A DNA stretch of 12,142 nucleotides from positions 1 through 12,142 of the forward strand of contig MEXE01000009.1 in assembly GCA_001775555.1 (NCBI GenBank), in the 5' to 3' direction. A program made the translations under genes and the position numbers. The notes under the pieces were generated by a model, which saw nothing but the letters and a program-made list of their open reading frames with translations, was not told the origin of the DNA and searched no databases. Position 1 is the first letter of the stretch. Each line of letters begins with the position of its first letter. This DNA comes from Candidatus Amesbacteria bacterium RBG_19FT_COMBO_48_16. Its GTDB lineage: Bacteria; Patescibacteriota; Microgenomatia; CAZETR01; Amesbacteraceae. This document shows positions 7,145-12,142 of the stretch, piece by piece.

Positions 7145-7898
7145 CAATCAACCATATCTAAGCGTTATTGTCCCGGCATACAACGAAGCCAAAAATTTCC
7201 ACAAAGGCACCTTAGATTCCATATACGAATATTTGCAGCGTGAGCCGTTTTCCTGGGAACTCATCTTGGTAAATGATGGTTCATCCGACTCTACCCTCAG
7301 TCTTTTGGAGCAGTTTGCCGCCTCCCGCCAATCTGTTCGGGTGATAAATAACCCCCATCAGGGTAAAGCCGCCGCCATTACCTCCGGGGTGACAGAAAGC
7401 CACGGGGAGATAATATTATTTACGGACATGGACCAGGCCACCCCCATTACCGAAATGGCCAATCTTTTGCCTGAGTTCAGCCGGGGGTATGATATTGTCA
7501 TCGGATCCAGAAAAGACCGCAAAGGTGCCCCTATTTATCGGCAAATCCTGGCTTACGGGATGATAATCCTGCGCGGCCTTATTCTCCGTTTGCCGATCAG
7601 GGATTCCCAGTGCGGTTTCAAGGCTTTTACCGCCTCTTCCGCCCGGAAAATTTTTTCCATACTCGCAAAAATCCACCCGCCCCGGGTTTTATCCGGCCCT
7701 GCAGTCAACCCCGGTTTTGATGTCGAAATACTGTATTTAGGACGCAAATTGGGATACAGGTTAGCCGAAGTTCCGGTCATCTGGACTCATCAGGAAAGCA
7801 AGCGCGTTCGTTTTGCCCAGGATGCAATTTCCGGCCTGAAAGAACTTCTTCTGGTCCGCTTTCGCTCGCTTACCAATGCGTATGGCCTGAAATCATGA
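7140..7898 (+). CDS. ALG5-like polyprenyl-phosphate hexose synthase (GT2)
   Basis: 252 residues from ATG 7140, close to the size of soluble or peripheral GT2 synthases. Motifs in order are VIVPAYNEA (9-17), LVNDGSSD (43-50), FTDMDQATP (94-102, the DxD site), IGSRK (121-125), RDSQCGFKAF (154-163), GFDVEILYL (192-200) and EVPVIW (210-215). The RDSQCGFK and GFDVEILYL pair is characteristic of dolichyl/undecaprenyl-phosphate beta-glucosyltransferases (ALG5-like), so Und-P-Glc is the favoured product, but the sugar is inferred. The enzyme would supply lipid-linked donor for the GT-C genes around it. An in-frame GTG at 7119 would overlap the previous stop in GTGA and add seven residues. A longer frame from 7068 lacks GT2 similarity upstream of 7140. 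A poor -10-like CATACT lies 9 nt before the ATG. The stop overlaps the next start in ATGA. Confidence 0.92.
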   Translation: MNNQPYLSVIVPAYNEAKNFHKGTLDSIYEYLQREPFSWELILVNDGSSDSTLSLLEQFAASRQSVRVINNPHQGKAAAITSGVTESHGEIILFTDMDQATPITEMANLLPEFSRGYDIVIGSRKDRKGAPIYRQILAYGMIILRGLILRLPIRDSQCGFKAFTASSARKIFSILAKIHPPRVLSGPAVNPGFDVEILYLGRKLGYRLAEVPVIWTHQESKRVRFAQDAISGLKELLLVRFRSLTNAYGLKS

Positions 7899-9406
7899 CC
7901 ATTTTCAAACCTTCCCATATATTTGCCGGGCTTATGATTTTGTTAATAGCCGTTATTCTGCGCTTCAGTTACCCCAATTCACTGCCTGTTTTTGCCGATG
8001 AATCCATCTATATTCGCTGGGCTCAGATCATGCGTTCCGAAGCTACTTTACGGTTTTTGCCCCTGTCGGACGGCAAACAACCTCTATTCATGTGGGCGGC
8101 AATTCCCTTTCTCAAAATCATTTCGGATCCTCTGATAGCCGGGAGGACTCTTTCTGCTATGGCCGGTGTAGGGACAGTTATGGGGGTAGGAGTGGCTGCC
8201 TTTATTTTGTTCAAAAAATCCCGACAAGCCCTGTTGGCCGCAGCCCTTTGGGCTGCCCTGCCTTATGCCGTATTTTTCGATCGTATGGCCTTAAGCGACA
8301 GTCTATTAACCATGTTTGTCGTCTGGACCTTCAATTTCGCCAGCCTGGCCTTTATTCACCTGCGCCTCGATCTGGCTATGTTCGCCGGTTTTTCACTGGG
8401 CTTTGCCTGGCTGACCAAGTCTCCCGCAATATTTTCCTTTCTTCTTATACCTGCCCTTCTTTTTCTGGTTAAATTAGAACTGAAATATCCGATTCGTTTA
8501 ATTAAATTGTTGGGACTGATGCTCGCTATCTATGTTATCGCCTTTGCCATGTACAACATTCTTCGCCTGGGACCCCAGTTTCATATGATCGCGTTGCGCA
8601 ACAAGGATTATGTCTATCCGCTATCCGAAATCATCCGCCACCCATTAAGCCCGCTGATTCCCCACTTGAAAGACTCCGTAATATTTTATCTTTATCTGGC
8701 CACACCCTTTGGGTTGGTACTTTCGTTGTGGGGCCTTGTTTCCGACAAACTTACCCACTGGCGCCAGCGGCTGATTCTTCTGGTCTGGTGGTTGGTACCC
8801 GTGTTTGTCCAATCATTGGTAGCGATTTCTTTCACCGCCCGTTATTTGCTGTTTACAGCCCCCTTTGCCGTCGTCCTCATGTCCCACGCGGCCGAGCATA
8901 TAGGCGAAAAGACCCAGCGTCATCTTTTGACGTATGCCGCTGTTCTTCTGGTTATAATTCCTTCATTGTGGTTTGTTGGCCGGCTTATTGTTTCCCCCGG
9001 CACGGTACCCCTGCCCCGCATCGAACGGGCGGGATACCTGGAAGAATGGACCGCCGGAACCGGAATTCGGCAGGTATCCTACCTTATAAAAAATTACGCC
9101 GCCAATGGGCCGGTATTAATCGGTTCCGAAGGTTTTTTTGGCACCCCTTTTGATGCCCTGGGTATGTATTTGGATGGAGTTGCCAACGTTCGTGTCATCG
9201 GCGTCGGGGTGTGGATAGACAGCGTCAGCGACAAACTCAAGTCTGCTTTGGGGGACAATCAGGTCTTTTTGGTTGTCAATTCATCCCGCTTTCACGGCGA
9301 TCCCGATCGGCTGGGTCTCAAATTATTGGCCAGTTATCCCAAAGCCGTCTCTCCCGAAGGCAGCCAGGAATTCCTGCTGTTTTTTGCAGTTTTTCCCCAA
9401 AAATAA
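7895..9406 (+). CDS. PMT_2/ArnT-like GT-C membrane glycosyltransferase
   Basis: 503 residues starting in a 4-nt ATGA overlap with the polyprenyl-phosphate hexose synthase. The motif series is the classic PMT_2 one: FADESIYIRW (33-42, with the Asp35-Glu36 pair), DGKQPLFMW (59-67), FFDRMALSDSLL (127-138) and LGFAWLTKSPA (168-178). About a dozen hydrophobic segments follow, then a soluble tail from about 380. It belongs to a different branch from the three tandem GT-C genes upstream, since it lacks their (D/E)xRHG motif and has the DGKQPL and LTKSPA motifs instead. The family moves a sugar from a polyprenyl phosphate to a lipid or protein acceptor on the outer face. The adjacent donor synthase makes a Und-P-hexose substrate plausible. 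The acceptor cannot be predicted. Confidence 0.9.
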   Translation: MTIFKPSHIFAGLMILLIAVILRFSYPNSLPVFADESIYIRWAQIMRSEATLRFLPLSDGKQPLFMWAAIPFLKIISDPLIAGRTLSAMAGVGTVMGVGVAAFILFKKSRQALLAAALWAALPYAVFFDRMALSDSLLTMFVVWTFNFASLAFIHLRLDLAMFAGFSLGFAWLTKSPAIFSFLLIPALLFLVKLELKYPIRLIKLLGLMLAIYVIAFAMYNILRLGPQFHMIALRNKDYVYPLSEIIRHPLSPLIPHLKDSVIFYLYLATPFGLVLSLWGLVSDKLTHWRQRLILLVWWLVPVFVQSLVAISFTARYLLFTAPFAVVLMSHAAEHIGEKTQRHLLTYAAVLLVIIPSLWFVGRLIVSPGTVPLPRIERAGYLEEWTAGTGIRQVSYLIKNYAANGPVLIGSEGFFGTPFDALGMYLDGVANVRVIGVGVWIDSVSDKLKSALGDNQVFLVVNSSRFHGDPDRLGLKLLASYPKAVSPEGSQEFLLFFAVFPQK

Positions 9407-9409
9407 CCG

Positions 9410-11086
9410 ATGAAAAAAGATGTGCTTTTGCTCTGTTTAATTCTCTTGCCGGCTGTTTCCTGGTTGGTTCAGCCCGGCTATTTTACGATGCACGATGATT
9501 TGCAGGCCATGCGCCAATTGCAGATGGATAAATGTCTCAAAGATGGTCAGATTCCCTGCCGCTGGAGTCAGGATTTGGGCTTCGGATTTGGATATCCGCT
9601 GTTTAATTTCTACCCGCCTTTACCTTATTTGCCGGGCCTCATATTTATTAGGTTGGGCTTGTCATATTTAGACACAGTCAAAGCAGTCGGTATCTTAGGG
9701 TTTGGTTTGACCGCGTTTTTTATGTATCTTTTGGGTAAGCAATTCTGGGGTAGGTTAGGAGGGGTAGTCAGTTCTGCTTTTTATACTTACGCCCCCTATC
9801 ACGCTCTCGACTTTTTCGTCCGCGGGGCGATGAACGAGTTTTGGGCCATGGCTTTTTATCCGGCCATTTTCTTCACCTCTTATAAACTTATTGAGACTTC
9901 TAGCAAAAAATGGATCCCCCTACTTTCTCTATCAGTCGCCGCCCTTATGCTCTCCCACAACCTCATGTTTATGATATTCACTCCTTTCTTCTTGCTTTGG
10001 ATTATTTTCTGGTGGATCAGGTTCAAATCATTTAAATCCCTTTTTCCCCTTGCGGTTTCCAGCTTTTGGGCCGCGGGGTTAGCCGCTTTTTTTACTTTGC
10101 CGGTAATTTTTGAGCAGAAATTTGCCCATGTCGAGACCTTGGTTATAGGGTATTTTAATTACCTGTCTCACTTTCTTGATATAAACCAGATATTTTTTAG
10201 AAATTACTGGGGTTATGGTGAATCGATTTACGGACCGGGAGACACGATGAGTTTCTCTCTCGGTTACCTGCACTGGCTGGTTCCTCTTACGGTCTTACTC
10301 CTGTTGCTGTTTGTCAAAAAAATCCGTAAACTTTGGTACCTAATCCTATTACTATTACTATTTACTCTTACTAGTTTGTTCATGTCCCACTCCAAAACCA
10401 CTCCTATCTGGATCGCGGTTTCCCCTCTCAAATTTCTCCAGTTTCCCTGGCGTTTCCTCACTCTGTCCGTCTTCTTTGTCTCCCTTATTTCCGGTGCAGC
10501 CGGCTTATTATTATCGCGAAAAATTATTCCCTATTTACTATTACTATTACTGCTTCTTAATGCCAACTTTTTCCGTCCCCGTCTCTGGCACCCGGACGCT
10601 ACAGATACCCAAAAATTTTCCGGTGATTCCTGGCGTATGCAGGTCACTTCCGGTATTTTCGATTACCTGCCTGTCTGGGCCCCCTTGCCTCCGCCGGATC
10701 CGGCCGGGGACGATGTTAATATCATCACGGGTCGGGGGATATACTCCCGGCTGATGAAAAAGACCAACCGCCAAAGGTATCAGATCTTCATCACTACCCC
10801 AACGGCCGTCGCCGAATTACAAACCTTTTATTTCCCCGGCTGGCGGATCTGGGTTGACGGCCGGGAAGTGGCTATTGATCCTTCCCGGGATAAGTTTTTA
10901 GGTAAAATGCAGGTGGATCTAACCTCCGGCCGCCACGATCTCATCGCCCGCTTTACCAACACCCCCGTCCGAACCGTAGGAAATGCCTTGTCCCTGGTCA
11001 GCTGGATAGCTCTTCTTTTTGTGTTATTATCGAATAAATATGCCCCCTCTCTGCGAGATCGGTCAAGGCTGGCTCAAGGCGTTTGA
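9410..11086 (+). CDS. Large membrane protein, PTPS-related/YfhO-type putative glycosyltransferase
   Basis: 558 residues; the ATG lies 3 nt after the previous stop with no Shine-Dalgarno sequence. The first external loop holds MHDDLQAMRQ (27-36), then RWSQDLGFGFGYPLFNFYPPLPY (51-73) and YAPYHALDFFVRGAMNE (127-143). These are typical of the large membrane proteins called 6-pyruvoyl-tetrahydropterin synthase-related in databases, which also resemble YfhO-type GT-C proteins. About ten membrane segments are followed by a soluble C-terminal domain with FPGWRIWVDG (475-484), a beta-type module found at the end of YfhO-like proteins, and a last membrane helix near 531-550. The role is probably extracytoplasmic glycan transfer with Asp29/Asp30 as candidate acids, but the biochemistry of this group is poorly known. 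Two Leu-rich helices use CTA/TTA repeat tracts at 10344 and 10531. Confidence 0.85.
   Translation: MKKDVLLLCLILLPAVSWLVQPGYFTMHDDLQAMRQLQMDKCLKDGQIPCRWSQDLGFGFGYPLFNFYPPLPYLPGLIFIRLGLSYLDTVKAVGILGFGLTAFFMYLLGKQFWGRLGGVVSSAFYTYAPYHALDFFVRGAMNEFWAMAFYPAIFFTSYKLIETSSKKWIPLLSLSVAALMLSHNLMFMIFTPFFLLWIIFWWIRFKSFKSLFPLAVSSFWAAGLAAFFTLPVIFEQKFAHVETLVIGYFNYLSHFLDINQIFFRNYWGYGESIYGPGDTMSFSLGYLHWLVPLTVLLLLLFVKKIRKLWYLILLLLLFTLTSLFMSHSKTTPIWIAVSPLKFLQFPWRFLTLSVFFVSLISGAAGLLLSRKIIPYLLLLLLLLNANFFRPRLWHPDATDTQKFSGDSWRMQVTSGIFDYLPVWAPLPPPDPAGDDVNIITGRGIYSRLMKKTNRQRYQIFITTPTAVAELQTFYFPGWRIWVDGREVAIDPSRDKFLGKMQVDLTSGRHDLIARFTNTPVRTVGNALSLVSWIALLFVLLSNKYAPSLRDRSRLAQGV
10344..10366 (+). repeat. CTATTA hexamer tract, identical to 3802-3824
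   Basis: Codons CTA TTA CTA TTA CTA TTT ACT encode LLLLLFT in a membrane helix. The 23-bp match to 3802-3824 is exact and in the same codon phase, although the two genes are not alignable around it. Confidence 0.7.
10531..10551 (+). repeat. CTATTA hexamer tract, third copy
   Basis: CTATTTACTATTACTATTAC and the base after it contain the same words as the tracts at 3802 and 10344, in a different order. They encode the Leu run of YLLLLLLL in another membrane helix. Confidence 0.6.
11022..11030 (+). promoter_or_regulatory. Possible extended -10 for the small ORF at 11040
   Basis: TGTTATTAT fits the TGn-TATTAT extended -10 pattern and stands 9 nt before the ATG at 11040, the same spacing as at other starts here. 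It lies inside the end of the preceding coding region, and no -35 is evident. Confidence 0.35.
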
Positions 11087-11309
11087 TAATGCTCGTTTAA
11101 CTGCTGATAATTTTGAGAAAGCCTCCTTATCTCCGGTTCGAAATGATTATGGCCAGTGGATGGAGAGAGACAGTATCAGCAGGATTATACTTAGAAATCA
11201 GGGCGAATATGCCCTAGGAATCGTGGAGGAAATAGCCCGTTCTCTGGTTGTACATACCCAAAGCTGCAGTCTCTGTACCGGACCACTATCGGATCTTACT
11301 CTGCCTTAG
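11040..11309 (+). CDS. Small hypothetical protein, possible
   Basis: 89 residues starting MPPLCEIGQGWLKAF. It overlaps the last 47 bp of the preceding gene in another frame and then continues alone for over 200 bp. The composition is that of a soluble protein, mixed charged and hydrophobic (GEYALGIVEEIARSL around 55-69), with a CSLC motif near the C-terminus and another Cys at position 5. No family is recognised. Support is limited to the extended -10 box 9 nt upstream of the ATG and the open frame over otherwise unassigned DNA. An in-frame GTG at 11019 is an alternative start but would overlap the neighbour further. It converges on the minus-strand gene, with 10 bp between the stops. Confidence 0.4.
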   Translation: MPPLCEIGQGWLKAFDNARLTADNFEKASLSPVRNDYGQWMERDSISRIILRNQGEYALGIVEEIARSLVVHTQSCSLCTGPLSDLTLP

Positions 11310-11319
11310 TCACCCCCGG

Positions 11320-11616
11320 CTATCTCTTGGGCACTTCTATTATTTGCATTTTTCCCCGCGATATTTCCAAAAAAGTTCTAGCCACTGCGGCATAGTTATG
11401 TTTCTCTTCCACTTCAGCCGCCAGATTCTCATGTCCCTTTTCACTTAAGAGTCTTACCAGCAGTTGGTGTCCCTTGGCTTCGCGCCGGAAGATTCTTCCC
11501 CAAAACCCCTGGCTTTTATGTGCATCCAGCAACAATTCCGCCACCGAATTCGCGTGTTGAATTTCATCAGTCAGCTGATCCAATGCCCGTTGCATCTCTG
11601 CTTCTACTCTGCCCAT
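11320..11616 (-). CDS. Small helical hypothetical protein
   Basis: 98 residues, no membrane segment or signal peptide, rich in charged residues and Leu/Ala with heptad-like spacing (VEAEMQRALDQLTDEI at 4-19, HQLLVRLLSEKGHENLAAEVEEKH near 50-73). It is probably an all-alpha protein, possibly dimeric. No family is recognised. A perfect TATAAT lies 10 nt upstream of the ATG on the minus strand, supporting this start and a near-leaderless transcript. An XRE-type helix-turn-helix remnant lies 20 bp upstream on the same strand, so the two may once have formed a regulator/partner pair, but nothing in this sequence identifies a toxin. Confidence 0.6.
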   Translation of the reverse strand: MGRVEAEMQRALDQLTDEIQHANSVAELLLDAHKSQGFWGRIFRREAKGHQLLVRLLSEKGHENLAAEVEEKHNYAAVARTFLEISRGKMQIIEVPKR

Positions 11617-11626
11617 AGCTGTACCG

Positions 11627-11632
11627 ATTATA
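11627..11632 (-). promoter_or_regulatory. -10 box (TATAAT) for the small helical protein gene
   Basis: The minus strand reads GGTATAATCGG, a perfect -10 hexamer ten bases before the ATG at 11616. The best -35 candidates at 17-18 bp spacing are poor. The distance implies a transcript with almost no leader. Confidence 0.5.
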
Positions 11633-11636
11633 CCAA

Positions 11637-11849
11637 TTACTCAAACCGGGTCTTGACTTTCTCTGTATTAATACTTGACAGTACTTGAGATGTTACTGTA
11701 GACGGGTAACCTGCAGCGAGAAGAAGAAACTCTGACAGTCTATTATCGGGGACACCTAAAACCTGTGCTAATTTCACAGCAGTCTCTGCTGTTAGATTCC
11801 GTTTACCCCTGCAAAGTTCACAGCCTCTACAATTTGACTTTAATTCATT
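11637..11849 (-). pseudogene. 5'-truncated XRE-family helix-turn-helix regulator remnant
   Basis: The minus strand is open for 70 codons between an in-frame stop at 11852-11850 and the TAA at 11639-11637. It encodes ELCRGKRNLTAETAVKLAQV followed by LGVPDNRL and a LLLAAGYP segment. This is the usual second half of an XRE/Cro-C1 helix-turn-helix domain (ERGKR-type turn, then the ETAxKLAxxLGVP helix). The first helices are missing, and there is no ATG, GTG or TTG before the conserved region; the ATG at 11846-11844 is in another frame and meets a stop after one codon. It looks like a truncated or frameshifted gene, perhaps cut by the rightward gene that starts at 11864. A sequencing or assembly indel is an alternative. 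Confidence 0.55.
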
Positions 11850-11850
11850 C

Positions 11851-11856
11851 TATAAT
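11851..11856 (+). promoter_or_regulatory. -10 box (TATAAT) for the membrane protein gene at 11864
   Basis: A perfect TATAAT stands seven bases before the ATG at 11864, implying a transcript that begins at or near the start codon. TTGACT at 11834 is only 11 bp upstream of it, too close to act as its -35. Confidence 0.5.
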
Positions 11857-11863
11857 ACACACG

Positions 11864-12142
11864 ATGAAGGAAATACTTATAAGTAAAGAATTTACCAATC
11901 GGTTATGGGTTATTTTCTTACTTATATCTGGTTTTCTTTTGCCTAATCCTTGGAGGTTAATACTTATCTTACTCTCAGGAATCCTCTCGGGTGTGTACTA
12001 TGGCTGTTATAACGATATTATGTGGAGACCAAACCCTGAAGAAAAACTTTCTAAATTTCCACATTATAGAGCCCACCAAATGTGGATTCACATTTTTTGT
12101 GGCTTGGTCGGGAGTATAGCATTATATTATTTAATAACTCTC
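11864..12142 (+). CDS. Hypothetical membrane protein, 3' partial
   Basis: The frame is open from ATG 11864 to the window edge (93 codons), beginning MKEILISKEFTNRLW. There are about three hydrophobic segments: roughly 14-27, 31-47 and 75-92. Between the second and third is a polar stretch with MWRPNPEEK and FPHYRAHQMW. No family is recognised. The gene is AT-rich (about 35% G+C by eye) and uses ATA, AGA and TTA codons, unlike the glycosyltransferase cluster. The start is supported by a TATAAT box 7 nt upstream and the absence of a ribosome site, fitting leaderless expression. It runs opposite to the XRE remnant and shares the intergenic DNA with it. Confidence 0.65.
   Translation, partial: MKEILISKEFTNRLWVIFLLISGFLLPNPWRLILILLSGILSGVYYGCYNDIMWRPNPEEKLSKFPHYRAHQMWIHIFCGLVGSIALYYLITL

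Noticed and set aside
8092..9153. Two plus-strand frames (126 and 141 aa) inside the PMT_2-like gene
   Set aside because: They are out-of-frame shadows of 7895-9406, whose motif series is intact, and their composition is not protein-like.
11464..11688. 74-aa plus-strand frame in the flank
   Set aside because: It is antisense to the small helical protein and the XRE remnant; no promoter or domain supports it.
11834..11856. TTGACT as the -35 of the TATAAT at 11851
   Set aside because: Only 11 bp separate them, far short of the usual 16-18.
1..12142. CRISPR arrays, tRNA or rRNA genes, insertion sequences
   Set aside because: No spaced direct repeats, cloverleaf-like sequences, transposase motifs or terminal inverted repeats were seen; the repeats present are short and lie within codons or at one gene junction.

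Overview
The window reads as one dense cell-surface glycosylation locus from a bacterium, at roughly half G+C by eye, followed by a more AT-rich flank. The genes are packed with 4-nt overlaps, the starts lack convincing Shine-Dalgarno sequences, and lipid-linked-sugar enzymes sit beside many large multi-membrane-span glycosyltransferases. This style is typical of Candidate Phyla Radiation genomes (Patescibacteria, Microgenomates-like). That placement is an inference from style: no rRNA, ribosomal protein or other phylogenetic marker is present.

Layout. (1) 1-858 (+) is the 3' part of a polyprenyl-phosphate sugar synthase (GT2, DPM1-like) fused to a GtrA membrane domain. (2) 830-1906 (-) is a PIG-V/Gpi18-like GT-C membrane mannosyltransferase that converges on gene 1 with a 29-bp overlap. 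(3) A short divergent promoter region (1907-1985) has back-to-back TATGAT -10 elements. (4) From 1986 a rightward operon of six genes runs to 11086: a GT2/GT-C fusion (1986-4202), two GT-C paralogs (4199-5647 and 5653-7122), an ALG5-like polyprenyl-phosphate hexose synthase (7140-7898), a PMT_2/ArnT-like GT-C (7895-9406), and a large membrane protein with a soluble C-terminal domain, related to the 6-pyruvoyl-tetrahydropterin-synthase-related/YfhO-type membrane proteins (9410-11086). (5) The flank (11040-12142) holds a small possible ORF, a small helical hypothetical protein on the minus strand, a 5'-truncated XRE-type helix-turn-helix remnant, and the start of an AT-rich membrane protein gene that runs off the window.

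Working model. The two GT2 enzymes (genes 1 and 6), and perhaps the GT2 half of gene 3, load sugars onto a polyprenyl phosphate at the cytoplasmic face. GtrA-type domains are associated with translocation of such lipid-linked sugars. The GT-C enzymes use them on the outer face to build or decorate a surface polysaccharide, glycolipid or glycoprotein. Donor sugars and acceptors cannot be read from the sequence.

Points of most interest: a recurring -10 box 7-10 nt upstream of start codons, which implies leaderless mRNAs; three tandem GT-C paralogs with a shared (D/E)xRHG motif and a drifting D-E/D-Q/D-N active-site pair; near-identical CTA/TTA codon tracts inside membrane segments of two non-homologous genes; and a 21-bp repeat that duplicates a start site.
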